Source: Nocardioides currus
GTDB taxonomy: Bacteria; Actinomycetota; Actinomycetes; Propionibacteriales; Nocardioidaceae
Direction of reading: 5' to 3'
NCBI RefSeq assembly: GCF_003057875.1
Contig: NZ_PYXZ01000002.1
Location: forward strand, 62,254 to 126,253
Length of the DNA: 64,000 nt
Shown here: piece after piece, positions 16,012 to 24,427 of the stretch
Position numbering within the stretch: the first letter of the stretch is position 1
Layout: each line of letters begins with the position of its first letter
Notes under the pieces: model-generated
What the model was told of the DNA's origin: nothing
Database searches by the model: none
The model's input: the letters and a program-made list of their open reading frames with translations, nothing else
Program-made: the position numbers and the translations under genes

Positions 16012-18275
16012 TGCTCGAGTCGCTCCAGGGCGATCCAGAAGCCTTCGCCGTCGTTGACGTGGCCCTGCCATATCTCCGGGATGAAGCTGGCGCCCGGGAC
16101 GATGGCGTCGAGCTGCTGCGCGAGCACGCCCCAGTCGATCTCGCCGTCGCCGACCTGCACGCCCTCGCCGTCGACGCCGGTCGCGTCGACGAGGTGGAGG
16201 TGCTCGGTGTGCGGCGCGAGCAGGTCGGTCGCCTCGGCGAACGACATGCCGAGGTAGTTGGCCGCCAGCTTCGAGTGCGACACGTCGAAGCACAGGCGAC
16301 GGTCGTACGTCGCCGCGAAGTCCGCCGTGTCGCGGGGGTCGACGAAGAGGTTGCAGTAGAGCTGGCCGCCCATGTACCACGGGTAGGGCGGCAGGGTCTG
16401 GGCGCACAGCCGCACGCCGGCGTCGTCGACCCGGGCGAGGCCGGCGGCCACCCGGGCGTACATCTCGGCGCGCTCGGCGGGCTTGACGAACGCGTCGGTG
16501 GTGAAGCCGCCGAGGCTGGCCACGATCACCGGGCCCAGGTCGTCGGCGCGGTCGTCGGCGGGCTTGCGGAAGTGCTGCTGCATCTCGCGGGTGGTGTCGA
16601 CGACGCGCTGCAGCTCGCGGATCGAGCGCTCCCAGTGGGCGTCGTCCTCTGACGCGAGGTTGAGCAGGAAGTCGCCGGCGAACAGGTCGGGGGAGTGGGT
16701 GGTGAAGCCCATCGGCAACCCGTCGGCGTACGGCGCGAAGACCTCGGCGACCGGCAGGTCGAGGTCCTTGTAGGAGAAGTGGAACTCGAGGAAGTCGGGG
16801 GTCGTGTCCCGCGTCATCGCCTCGATGTCGTGGTAGCGCACGGCCAGGCCCCACGGCCGGCGGAAGTCGTAGTCGCGCCCGCGCGGGGCGCCGTCGCCAA
16901 GGTCGGTGGCGTAGAAGAAGTCACCGGCGTCCAGGGCGCGGCTGGTCGTGCGGCCGATCAGCCGGTCGTACGCGTTGGGCTGGAGGCCGCGGCCGGGGCT
17001 CTTGATGTCGACGTCCGCGGGGGTCAGCACCTCGCCGACCTCGATGCGGCGGGTGGCGACGAGCGACTTGGCGAGGTTGATGCGGTTCATCATCTCGCCG
17101 GTGGACACCGCGCGGGGGGCATCGGTGCCGAGCGCCTCCTCGACCTCGCGGATGCGCTGCACCATCTCGGCGAACTCGCCGGGCAGCAGGCTGACCTTGT
17201 GGTCGTTGCCCTCGAGGTCGCGGTCGATGGTCACGTGCTTCTCGATGATGCGGGCCCCGAGCGCGACGGCGGCGACGGGCACGTGGAACCCGCGCTCGTG
17301 GCCGGAGTAGCCGACCGGGGTCTGGGTCAGCTCGGCCAGCCGGGTGAGGTAGGCGAGGTTGATGTCCTTGAACGGCGCCGGGTAGGTCGACTGGCAGTGC
17401 AGGAAGGCGTGCGCGACGCCGCTCGAACGCATCACCTCGACGGTCTCGCGGATCTCGCCCTCCGTGGACATGCCTGTGGAGAGCACCATCGGGGTCCCGG
17501 TGGCGGCCATGTGCCGGAGCAGGGCGTGGTTGGTCATGTCGGCCGACGCGACCTTCAGCGACGGCACGCCGTAGTCGACCAGCCGGTCGACCGAGCGTGG
17601 GTCCCACGCCGTGCACATGACGTCGATGCCGATGTCGGCGCAGTGGTCGAAGACCGTGACGAGACCGTCGGCGTCGAGGTTGTACTTCGCGAGCAGGTCG
17701 AGGGTGTACTGCGTGCCGAGGTCCTCGCCACCCGAGCCGGTGGACCCCTGGCGGTAGAGCGCCTCCATGTCACGCAGCTGGAACTTCACGACGTCGGCAC
17801 CGGCGGCGGCGAACTCGTCGACCAGCCGCTTGGCCAGGTCGATGTCGCCCTGGTGGTTGATGCCGATCTCGGCGATCACCAACGTCGGCGCGTCCTGGGC
17901 GACGAGGTGGCGACCGATGCGGAACTCGTCGGCGCGGTTGATCGCGATCGCAACGAGGTGACCGCGCTCGTCGACGAGCGCGACGTGGTCGATGCCGGAG
18001 CCGAAGGCGTGCGCGATCTCGGCCGGGCTGCTGCCGATCGGCAGGCTGCGCGGAGACGTGTTGGCGGCCTCGAGGGCGGGCACGTCGACGTCGAGCCGAG
18101 CGCCGCCGCTGACCCAGCGCCGGAAGTCACCGTCGGACAGGACGCCGTCGAGGTGGCCGTGGGCGTCGACCAGGAAGATGACCCGCGCCTTGTTGGCGGT
18201 GATCTTCTCCAGGGCCCGGAGGACGGGATCGCCGGAGTAGACGACGTAGGGGGTGAGGTCGCGCTCGATGATCAA
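16002..18275 (-). CDS. nonulosonate (NeuB-like) synthase fused to CBS and TIM-barrel domains
   Basis: A 757-residue four-part protein. Residues about 1-115: a CBS pair (VVYSGDPVLRALEKI, GVLSDGDFRRW). About 125-375: a NeuB-type synthase that condenses phosphoenolpyruvate with an N-acetyl hexosamine-like sugar; IAEIGINHQGD, KFQLRDMEALY, STGMSTEGEI and GYSGHERG are the family core. About 390-455: a SAF/antifreeze-like domain (SLVATRRIEVGEVLTPADV). About 470-757: a xylose-isomerase-like TIM barrel (LEFHFSYKDLDL, CFDVSHSKLAANY, HLHLVDATGVDGEG, ending GEGFWIALERLEQWF). It starts at TTG with an AGAAGG ribosome-binding site. The product could be a sialic, legionaminic or pseudaminic-type acid; the choice is not visible. 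Confidence 0.88.
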   Translation of the reverse strand: MIIERDLTPYVVYSGDPVLRALEKITANKARVIFLVDAHGHLDGVLSDGDFRRWVSGGARLDVDVPALEAANTSPRSLPIGSSPAEIAHAFGSGIDHVALVDERGHLVAIAINRADEFRIGRHLVAQDAPTLVIAEIGINHQGDIDLAKRLVDEFAAAGADVVKFQLRDMEALYRQGSTGSGGEDLGTQYTLDLLAKYNLDADGLVTVFDHCADIGIDVMCTAWDPRSVDRLVDYGVPSLKVASADMTNHALLRHMAATGTPMVLSTGMSTEGEIRETVEVMRSSGVAHAFLHCQSTYPAPFKDINLAYLTRLAELTQTPVGYSGHERGFHVPVAAVALGARIIEKHVTIDRDLEGNDHKVSLLPGEFAEMVQRIREVEEALGTDAPRAVSTGEMMNRINLAKSLVATRRIEVGEVLTPADVDIKSPGRGLQPNAYDRLIGRTTSRALDAGDFFYATDLGDGAPRGRDYDFRRPWGLAVRYHDIEAMTRDTTPDFLEFHFSYKDLDLPVAEVFAPYADGLPMGFTTHSPDLFAGDFLLNLASEDDAHWERSIRELQRVVDTTREMQQHFRKPADDRADDLGPVIVASLGGFTTDAFVKPAERAEMYARVAAGLARVDDAGVRLCAQTLPPYPWYMGGQLYCNLFVDPRDTADFAATYDRRLCFDVSHSKLAANYLGMSFAEATDLLAPHTEHLHLVDATGVDGEGVQVGDGEIDWGVLAQQLDAIVPGASFIPEIWQGHVNDGEGFWIALERLEQWF

Positions 18276-18298
18276 CGGTCGGCCTTCTCAGTGGTCAT
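18272..18298 (-). CDS. possible 8-codon leader ORF coupled to the NeuB-like gene
   Basis: ATG-ACC-ACT-GAG-AAG-GCC-GAC-CGT-TGA encodes MTTEKADR. Its TGA overlaps the TTG start of the synthase (TTGA). A GGGGAG stretch precedes its ATG. It may act as a coupling leader that compensates for the weak TTG, or be chance. Confidence 0.25.
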   Translation of the reverse strand: MTTEKADR

Positions 18299-18377
18299 GG
18301 TCTCCCCACGGTAGCCATCGGAGGCTGCCGGGAAGAGGCGAATGCCGAGACCCGAGACGTGGCCACGGTCACCACCA

Positions 18378-19043
18378 TCATGACCTGCGGAGGAACTTCT
18401 CCGCGAGCGCGACATCCACCTCGGTGTCGATGTCGATGCCCTCGTCCTCGGCCATCACGAACAGCCCGATGCGACCGCCGAGGCGGTTGTCGTGCTGCTC
18501 GTAGACCTCGGTGCGGGTCACGTAGAGCGAGCCGGTCTCGCGGTAGCGCATCGTCTCGGCGGTGAGGTCCTGGCGGCGCGGGCGGGCACTGACGTCGTAC
18601 GCCGCCGTCGGTGGCTGCGTCGCCTGCCAGATGAACGGCGCCTGCTCGACCACGCCGACCATCGAGTCGAGCCCGTCGAACTCGCGCAGGGCGCGCGCCA
18701 GGGTGTCGTCGTGCCGCACGGGTGATGTCGCCTGGAGCAGCATCACGGCGCCGGGGCGTCCGCGCTCGGCGGTGACCTGCTCGATCGCGTGCCGGACCAC
18801 CGGCTCGGTCGGCGTGGTGTCCTGCGCGAGCTCAGCCGGCCGCAGCCACGGCACCCGCGCGCCGGCCGCGCGCGCGACGTCGGCGATCTCCTCGTCGTCG
18901 GTCGAGACCAGGACGTCGAGGCCGTCGGTCGCGAGCGCCTGCTCGATGGTCCAGACGATGAGCGGCTTGCCTCCCACGTCGAGCAGGTTCTTGCGCGGCA
19001 CGCCCTTCGACCCGCCGCGGGCGGGGATCACGCAGAGGGTCAT
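18378..19043 (-). CDS. acylneuraminate cytidylyltransferase family protein (NeuA-like)
   Basis: A 221-residue CMP-sugar synthetase predicted to activate the nonulosonic acid with CTP. IPARGGSKGVPRKN at residues 6-19 is the CTP-binding loop; VSTDDEEIADVA, LLQATSPVR and RYRETGSLYVTR are the conserved substrate segments, and DEGIDIDTEVD near the C-terminus carries the metal-binding Asp pair. The length fits short NeuA proteins without an esterase domain. The ATG overlaps the preceding gene's TGA by 4 bp, and the synthase lies 102 bp downstream on the same strand, so both NulO steps are in one operon. Confidence 0.92.
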   Translation of the reverse strand: MTLCVIPARGGSKGVPRKNLLDVGGKPLIVWTIEQALATDGLDVLVSTDDEEIADVARAAGARVPWLRPAELAQDTTPTEPVVRHAIEQVTAERGRPGAVMLLQATSPVRHDDTLARALREFDGLDSMVGVVEQAPFIWQATQPPTAAYDVSARPRRQDLTAETMRYRETGSLYVTRTEVYEQHDNRLGGRIGLFVMAEDEGIDIDTEVDVALAEKFLRRS

Positions 19044-20068
19044 CGCGCAGCCTCCGTCACGATCTCAGCGATGCGTCGAGCCGGTTCGAGGTCGGGTCGG
19101 GCGGGCGCGGTCGTGGGGTCGTTGCCGAGGCGTCTCATGCCGTAACGCTCCCAGAACTCGCCCAGCCAGGCGGGCGGACGTGGGAAGTCGACCCACGCAC
19201 CGAGACCCCGCGCGGCCGCCTCGAGCACCCCGGTCGAGAACACGCTCACGATCGGCGAGGTCAGCTCGACCAGCGGCACGCCCCGGTCGTCGACGGTGAT
19301 CCCGGCGCGTTCGTACGCCGCGAGCGCGGCCCGCGAGGCGAGGTCGCGCTCGGAGGGGTGGGGGCGGTAGACGGCACCGTGCTCCCGGCAGGTCGACAGG
19401 GCTGCGTGCACGAGCCGTGCACGACCGATCTCGGCGGCGTGACCCTGCCCGAGGTAAGTCAGAGGTCCGGCCCCCCCGGTGGCCGCGGAGGTGCGCAGCC
19501 CGGCCTTCCACAGCAGCTGGCTCCCGGACACCGTGACGCGCACGTCGTCGCGACCGGTCGTCCAGAAGCCCGCATCCGCCTCGCTCCAGGCGAGCAGACG
19601 AGCTGCCCGGGGGAGCGGCGGCGCGAAGGGGGTCAGCGCCCCGTGCTGGGAGACGAGGAACGGCACGCCGCGCAGCTCGGCGAGCGCGAAGGCCGCGGCA
19701 CCGATCTCGGTGTAGTGGCCGGCGGCCAGGACCGCGGTCGGCTCGAGCATGGCCGCCACTGCGTCGAGGGCGATCGTCCGGCGGTCATGGGCGGCGTACC
19801 CCTCGGGCGGCTGCCACTCGGTGGGGCAGACGATCGAGGTCCGCTCGGCCGGGAGGTGCCGCAGCGGCGCGACGACGGCGCGGTCGACGCTGGCGTGCGT
19901 GGCCTCGACGGCGACCAGCAGGTCACCGCCGCCGGACGGGGTAAGGACGTCCACGACGGTCTCGGGCGTCGGCCGGAGCCGGGAGCGGGCGGCGCGGACC
20001 GGGTGCCGGGACTCGTGCCAGCGGCGCCAGGCGACGAGGTCGCCCGGATGCCTCAGACCGTGTCCCAC
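19040..20068 (-). CDS. putative GT-B glycosyltransferase, candidate NulO transferase
   Basis: A 342-residue soluble protein that I do not recognise as a named family. Features suggest a GT-B sugar transferase: a C-terminal half with VYRPHPSERD (HP motif) and, about 55 residues on, SVFSTGVLEAAARGLG, resembling the HP and Ser/Thr motifs of bacterial sialyltransferases and Kdo transferases that use CMP-sugars. The N-terminal half has VAVEATHASVDRAV and SQHGALTPF. It is coupled to neuA by ATGA, the strongest context clue. GTG 20068 has a GGAGG site 4 nt upstream. Function is inference; it could also be an inactive or processing protein. Confidence 0.5.
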   Translation of the reverse strand: MGHGLRHPGDLVAWRRWHESRHPVRAARSRLRPTPETVVDVLTPSGGGDLLVAVEATHASVDRAVVAPLRHLPAERTSIVCPTEWQPPEGYAAHDRRTIALDAVAAMLEPTAVLAAGHYTEIGAAAFALAELRGVPFLVSQHGALTPFAPPLPRAARLLAWSEADAGFWTTGRDDVRVTVSGSQLLWKAGLRTSAATGGAGPLTYLGQGHAAEIGRARLVHAALSTCREHGAVYRPHPSERDLASRAALAAYERAGITVDDRGVPLVELTSPIVSVFSTGVLEAAARGLGAWVDFPRPPAWLGEFWERYGMRRLGNDPTTAPARPDLEPARRIAEIVTEAAR

Positions 20069-21072
20069 GCGGCCTCCAGCTCAGCGACGCGGTGGTCGAA
20101 GGTGTGCTCGGCGAGGGTGCGCTCACGCGCGGCCGCTCGGATGCTCTCGGCCCACTCGGCGTCGCTCGCCGCGCGGTGGCACAGATCGACGAGCTCCTCG
20201 AGGGAGGTGAACGCGACGAGCTCGACGCCGTCGCGGTAGAGGCCAGCCGTGTCGGTGCGGTCCACGATCTGCAGCGCACCGACGCCGGCGGCCTCGAAGG
20301 TGCGCATCGTGAAGCCGTCCTGGTCGCCGTGCAGGTTGAGGGTCGCGGTCGACGAGGCCATCACCCGATAGGCCGTGGCCCGGTCGACGTCGCGAAGCCC
20401 GGTGACGTCCGGGCGGCGCACGCTCCAGGTGCGCAGCCGGTCGACCGGGTGCGACGACCAGTCGCGTCCGTAGGCGCGCACCGGGACGCCCGCGGCGGCC
20501 AGTGACTCGAGCGCGAACTGGCGGCTGGGATAGCGCGCGCCGACGAACGTGACGTGCTTGGTCCGCGGCCGGGCCGGTCCGATGGTCAGCCGGTGGTCGA
20601 ACGCGAGCGGCAGGTAGCGCGTGTCCCAGCCGAGCTCGTTGAAGGCCTCGTCGTCGAGGATGGAGTACGTCGCGAGCGGCCCGATCTCGGACAGCAGCTC
20701 GGGGGTGTAGCGGGTGCGGCGCACCTCGTCGTACAGCCAGGTCACGCGCGGCAGCCCGGCGGTTGAGAGGTGCTCCCAGAACGAGGGCTCGAGGGCGTCG
20801 CCCTTGACGACCACGACCGCGTCGGGCCGGGTGTCACGGACGGCCTCGATCGCCGCGGCCGTCTGCTCGCGCCCGAGACGCCGGCCCGACCCGACGCCGA
20901 CCTTCTGCGGCAGCTCATGACGGATCTGGTGCCCGACCCGTCGGGCCATGCCGAGGTGCTGGTCGTAGACGTGCCGGACGACGGTGTGGCCCCGCGCCTC
21001 GAGGGACGCGGCGATCGCGCCGTGATAGCCGTGGAAGGCGGGGCTGACGAGCAGCACCCGGCGCTCGGTCAC
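20053..21072 (-). CDS. CgeB-like glycosyltransferase
   Basis: A 339-residue protein resembling the CgeB/spore-maturation glycosyltransferase group. VSPAFHGYHGAIAASLEARG opens an acceptor domain; VVVKGDALEPSFW and VTWLYDEVRRTRY are typical of the group, and STATLNLHGDQDGFTMRTF near residue 255 holds the conserved N-x-H...R-x-F donor-site motif, followed by EAAGVGALQIVD. It starts with GTG in a GTGA overlap with the epimerase stop. The sugar is unknown; no signal peptide was seen. Confidence 0.75.
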   Translation of the reverse strand: MTERRVLLVSPAFHGYHGAIAASLEARGHTVVRHVYDQHLGMARRVGHQIRHELPQKVGVGSGRRLGREQTAAAIEAVRDTRPDAVVVVKGDALEPSFWEHLSTAGLPRVTWLYDEVRRTRYTPELLSEIGPLATYSILDDEAFNELGWDTRYLPLAFDHRLTIGPARPRTKHVTFVGARYPSRQFALESLAAAGVPVRAYGRDWSSHPVDRLRTWSVRRPDVTGLRDVDRATAYRVMASSTATLNLHGDQDGFTMRTFEAAGVGALQIVDRTDTAGLYRDGVELVAFTSLEELVDLCHRAASDAEWAESIRAAARERTLAEHTFDHRVAELEAAWDTV

Positions 21073-22091
21073 CCGGCGCTCCCGGTGCCGTCGGTGAGCC
21101 CGCGCTGCGCGAGCTCCTCGAGGGCGAGGTCCCAGGCCTGCGACGCGGCCCCGGGCTTGTCCCACGACCATCGGATGAAGTCGACGACCGCCTCGCGCGA
21201 CGTCCACTCCGGCATCGGCGCCCCGACCTCGGTCAGCCGGTCGAGCGAGGCGCAGGCGTGGTCGATGTCGCCGGCCCGGTGGACGTCGAGGTGCTCGATC
21301 GGCACGTCGTCGTGGGGCGAGCCCTCGATGGCGTACGCCGCCAGCTCGAGCAGCGTCGTCCGGGTGCCGGTGCCGGCGTTGAGGATCCGCTGCGCCCCGG
21401 GCTCGGCGGGGTGCTCGACGGCCCAGGCGATGAGGGCGGCGAGGTCCTGGACGTGGATGAAGTCGCGGGTCTGGGTGCCGTCGCCGTACACCGTGAGCGG
21501 ACGGCCCTCGCGCAGCATCGCGAGGAAGGCAGCGAGCACACCGGTGTAGGGGTTGTGCAGGGCCTGGCCGGGGCCGATGACGTTCTGCGGGCGGATGGTG
21601 GTGATGCCGACCCGCTGTGCGGCGTCCTCCAGCGCGGCCTCGCCCAGCGACTTGGTCTCGCCGTAGAACGAGACGGGGTGGTGGGGGTCGTCCTCGAACG
21701 AGGGGCGGTCGGGCGTGCCGTCTCCGTACACCGCCCGCGAGCTCAGGGCGACGAGCGTGATCCCGTGCTCGGCGGCGAACGCCCCGGCGAGGCGGGTGCC
21801 CTCGACGTTGACGCGGCGATAGCGGTCCTGCTCGTACATCGACTGCCCGGTGCCGGTCTCGGCGGCGAGGTGGACGACCGCGTCGATCCCCTCGATCGCG
21901 CTCCACGCCGCCTCGTCGGCGACGTCCGCGACCAGCACCCCACCGGGAAACGCCGCTCGCGCACCCTCCGGGTCGAGGTGCACCTGGGGGTGCAGGTTGT
22001 CGAGCGCGACGACCTCGTGGCCGGAGCCCGTCAGGGCTCGCGCGAGGTGCTGGCCGATGAAGCCGGCTCCGCCGCTGATCAGGACCTTCAT
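21069..22091 (-). CDS. NAD-dependent epimerase/dehydratase (extended SDR)
   Basis: A 340-residue nucleotide-sugar-modifying enzyme. GGAGFIGQHLA at residues 7-17 is the NAD-binding loop; VVHLAAETGTGQSMYEQ, SSRAVYGDG and YGETK (catalytic Tyr-x3-Lys) follow, and YGDGTQTRDFIHVQDLA is the substrate-side signature of UDP-sugar 4-epimerases and related enzymes. An SD of GGAGGA lies 5 nt before the ATG, which overlaps the upstream acyltransferase stop by 4 bp. It likely supplies a nucleotide sugar for the EPS; whether it epimerises UDP-GlcNAc/Glc or dehydrates is not decidable. Confidence 0.88.
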   Translation of the reverse strand: MKVLISGGAGFIGQHLARALTGSGHEVVALDNLHPQVHLDPEGARAAFPGGVLVADVADEAAWSAIEGIDAVVHLAAETGTGQSMYEQDRYRRVNVEGTRLAGAFAAEHGITLVALSSRAVYGDGTPDRPSFEDDPHHPVSFYGETKSLGEAALEDAAQRVGITTIRPQNVIGPGQALHNPYTGVLAAFLAMLREGRPLTVYGDGTQTRDFIHVQDLAALIAWAVEHPAEPGAQRILNAGTGTRTTLLELAAYAIEGSPHDDVPIEHLDVHRAGDIDHACASLDRLTEVGAPMPEWTSREAVVDFIRWSWDKPGAASQAWDLALEELAQRGLTDGTGSAG

Positions 22092-22636
22092 GCGTCTCCT
22101 CCGAGAACTTTCGCGGGTATCCCGACAACGGTGGCGCCGGCCGGGACGTCACGAGTGACCACCGCGTGCGCGCCGACGGTGGCGCCGTCCCCGATGGTCA
22201 CGCCGCCCAGCACGACGGCGCGCTGGCCGACGAAGACGCGGTCGCCGATGGTGATCGGCCCGGTGCCGTGGACCTGGTGGCGGTCGTCGCGATCGTGGTC
22301 GGACGAGCCGATGAACACGCCGTCGGCCAGCACGCAGTCGTCGCCGAGCGTCACCGGGTCGAGGGCGTGGACGTGGACGCCGTGGCCGAGATAGGTGCGG
22401 TTGCCGATCCGCAGCGGGCCGCCACCCGGTTCGCACGCGAGCCACGCGCCCTCGAAGACCGAGCAGCCGTCGCCGAGGTGGATGCGGTCGACGCCCTGCA
22501 GCTTGTGCGGGCGGACGATGACCGTGCCGGCCCCGATCGAGCCGAAGGCGCGGCGGTAGACCGCGGAGGTGACAGCACGTCCCAGGTGCCACCGCACCGA
22601 CGGGCGCGCCTGCGCGAGTCGTCGGGTGAGGGTCAC
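22088..22636 (-). CDS. hexapeptide-repeat (LbH) acyltransferase
   Basis: A 182-residue left-handed beta-helix protein with isoleucine-patch hexapeptides: IGAGTVIVRP, IHLGDGCSV, IGNRTYLGHGV, LGDDCVLADGVFIGS, IGDRVFVGQRAVVLGG, then the end cap VTRDVPAGATVVGIPA. These are maltose/galactoside O-acetyltransferase relatives that transfer acetyl or other acyl groups from CoA to sugars. SSDHDRDD holds the conserved His/Asp region of the active site. As the first gene of the long EPS operon it is led by a leaderless-type promoter (TAGAGT, 7 nt, GTG). It probably O-acetylates a repeat-unit sugar. Confidence 0.85.
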   Translation of the reverse strand: MTLTRRLAQARPSVRWHLGRAVTSAVYRRAFGSIGAGTVIVRPHKLQGVDRIHLGDGCSVFEGAWLACEPGGGPLRIGNRTYLGHGVHVHALDPVTLGDDCVLADGVFIGSSDHDRDDRHQVHGTGPITIGDRVFVGQRAVVLGGVTIGDGATVGAHAVVTRDVPAGATVVGIPAKVLGGDA

Positions 22637-22643
22637 GGGCGCA

Positions 22644-22649
22644 ACTCTA
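22644..22649 (-). promoter_or_regulatory. -10 element of the EPS/NulO operon (leaderless)
   Basis: TAGAGT on the minus strand, 7 nt, then GTG 22636. This is the only promoter-like site seen at the head of the ten or so tightly packed genes down to 10126. Confidence 0.55.
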
Positions 22650-22663
22650 GTGACGACGGAGGC

Positions 22664-23539
22664 TCAGGGTGCGGGAGAACCGAGACGACGGGCCTCGACC
22701 AGCTTGCCGGCCTCGAAGGCCATCAGGGTGAGCCACCGGCGACGTTCGTCGCCGGTGCCGCGCCACGGGAAGCCCTTGAGCAGGAGCAGCTCGTGGTGCA
22801 CCCGCCGCTTCCACGACTTCGGCGTGACCTCCGCGGGTCGGAACTTCGCGTAGAGGGTGGCGGTGCCGCGCCCGGAGTTGTACTGCTGGCGGAGCACGCC
22901 GCGCAGGTCGGTCCGGATCCGGTAGTGGACGAGGGCGTCGGGGACGTAGGCGAACCGGTGGCCGAGGTCCCACGCACGCCAGGCGAAGTCGATCTCCTCG
23001 GCGCCGGCCGGGTAGCTCTCGTCGAAGCCGCCCACGGCCTCCCACACCTCGCGACGCAGCCCGAGGTTGCAGCCGATGCCGTACGTCCGGCTCTCCCACG
23101 TCTCGAACAGCGCGGCCGTTCGTTGGTCGATCGGGACCCACTCGGCGGACCGCCCGGACAGCACGGTGGTCTCGACGGGACCGCTCACGAGCGGCGCATC
23201 CGCCAGAGCGGCGGTCATGGCCGACACCCATCCGCTCGACACGCGGTCGTCGGCGTCGCAGATCAGGATCAGGTCGGTCGCAGCGCCCCCGATGCCGACG
23301 TTGCGCGCGACGGACACGCCACGACCGCGCGAGGCATCGATCCGCCGCAGGCCGGGGAGCCGGTCCCGCCAGGTGGTGATGACCGACGCGAGGTCGTCGG
23401 TCGACCCGTTGTCGGCGACGACGACCTCGAACGGCGGCGCGTCGACCTGGGCCGCGAGGGCCTCCAGCTGGTGGCCGATCACATGGGCAGCGTTGAAGGT
23501 CGGGATGACCACGGAGCACACGGGTGTCTTGTCAGCCAC
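22664..23539 (-). CDS. family 2 glycosyltransferase
   Basis: A 291-residue GT-A enzyme. SVVIPTFNAAHVIGHQLEAL is the N-terminal donor fold, VVVADNGSTDDLASV follows, and LICDADDRVSSGWV contains the metal-binding D-x-D. GGFDESYPAGAEEIDFAWRA supplies the later (E)ED catalytic region. Start GTG 23539 has TAGGGT 6 nt upstream, so it has its own promoter rather than being read through. It lies 27 bp upstream of the EPS operon's first gene on the same strand, and divergent from the GT32-like pair. Confidence 0.88.
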   Translation of the reverse strand: MADKTPVCSVVIPTFNAAHVIGHQLEALAAQVDAPPFEVVVADNGSTDDLASVITTWRDRLPGLRRIDASRGRGVSVARNVGIGGAATDLILICDADDRVSSGWVSAMTAALADAPLVSGPVETTVLSGRSAEWVPIDQRTAALFETWESRTYGIGCNLGLRREVWEAVGGFDESYPAGAEEIDFAWRAWDLGHRFAYVPDALVHYRIRTDLRGVLRQQYNSGRGTATLYAKFRPAEVTPKSWKRRVHHELLLLKGFPWRGTGDERRRWLTLMAFEAGKLVEARRLGSPAP

Positions 23540-23545
23540 GCACTC

Positions 23546-23551
23546 ACCCTA
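23546..23551 (-). promoter_or_regulatory. -10 element for the GT2 gene (leaderless)
   Basis: TAGGGT on the minus strand with 6 nt to GTG 23539. It overlaps the 5' side of the divergent GT32-like gene's leader; CCTAGG is again palindromic here. Confidence 0.5.
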
Positions 23552-23566
23552 GGAGAGGATGCCGAC

Positions 23567-24427
23567 ATGGAACTGCTCAGCGTTGCTCGTCGCGCGAAGC
23601 ACCTCGGGTTCGTGGCCAACAAGCGAAGCCGGCGCTGGGCGCGAAAGACCAAGTTCGAGGTCGCGACCGTCGCCTTTCGCGACGCCGATCGGTTCCGGCC
23701 CTTCGTCTACCGGCCAGATCGCTATGCCGACACCTTCTTGTCCCACGACGTCCGGACGGACGGGGACTCCGAGTTCCCCCGCAGGGTCTTCGCGGTCTGG
23801 ACAGGAGACAACGAGATGTCTCCCAACCGGATGGCGAACCTCGGACGCATTCGCCAGCAGATAGGGCTTCCCCTCGAGCTCGTGACCAGCGACTCGCTCG
23901 ACACGTGGCTGGTCCCGGGCCACCCACTGCACGGGTCGTACCGCGACCTGTCGCTGATCCATCGCTCCGACTACCTGCGCGGCTACCTGATGCACCATCA
24001 CGGCGGCGCCTACGTCGACATCAAGCAGCCGCTCGGGTCGTGGCTGCCGTCGTACGAGCAGATGGCGGCAGACCCGGACATCTGGGTCACCAGCTACTCG
24101 TCGAGCCACGCGAACTGGATCGGCAAGCTGCGTGGGCGTCTGGGCCGCGACATCCTGCTCCACTACAGGGAGATGTTCGGCAAGAGCGGCTTCATGATGC
24201 GCTCCCACACCCCTCTGACGGCGGCATGGATGGCTCAGATGCATCACATCCTCGACGAGAAGGCTGCGCAGATCGCCGCGCAGCCCGGTGGCGTGTACGG
24301 CGCGGAGGGATATCCGTTGTCCTGGACCGACCTTCTCGCGAGGGTCCTGGATCCGCTGACTCTCAAGTACCTCGCCCACGTACGCTGCGACGACCGCATG
24401 CTCCTGCACTTCGAGGACTACCGATGA
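23567..24427 (+). CDS. GT32-like capsular polysaccharide glycosyltransferase, copy 1
   Basis: A 286-residue protein of the capsular-polysaccharide-synthesis/GT32 type. PRRVFAVWTGDNEMSPNR is the N-terminal donor strand; HRSDYLRGYLMHHHGGAYVDI (in pieces RSDYLR, HHHGGAYVD) contains the D-x-D-like metal site, and GAEGYPLSWTDLLARV and CDDRMLLHFEDYR close the protein. No membrane segment. The ATG has AGGAG upstream. Its stop overlaps the start of a second, clearly homologous gene (ATGA). The first 40 residues are basic and unconserved. The sugar transferred is unknown. Confidence 0.78.
   Translation: MELLSVARRAKHLGFVANKRSRRWARKTKFEVATVAFRDADRFRPFVYRPDRYADTFLSHDVRTDGDSEFPRRVFAVWTGDNEMSPNRMANLGRIRQQIGLPLELVTSDSLDTWLVPGHPLHGSYRDLSLIHRSDYLRGYLMHHHGGAYVDIKQPLGSWLPSYEQMAADPDIWVTSYSSSHANWIGKLRGRLGRDILLHYREMFGKSGFMMRSHTPLTAAWMAQMHHILDEKAAQIAAQPGGVYGAEGYPLSWTDLLARVLDPLTLKYLAHVRCDDRMLLHFEDYR

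Noticed and set aside
22166..23566. N-terminal extension of the first GT32-like gene
   Set aside because: The frame stays open through the divergent acyltransferase and GT2 genes, but family similarity starts at ATG 23567, which has AGGAG upstream.
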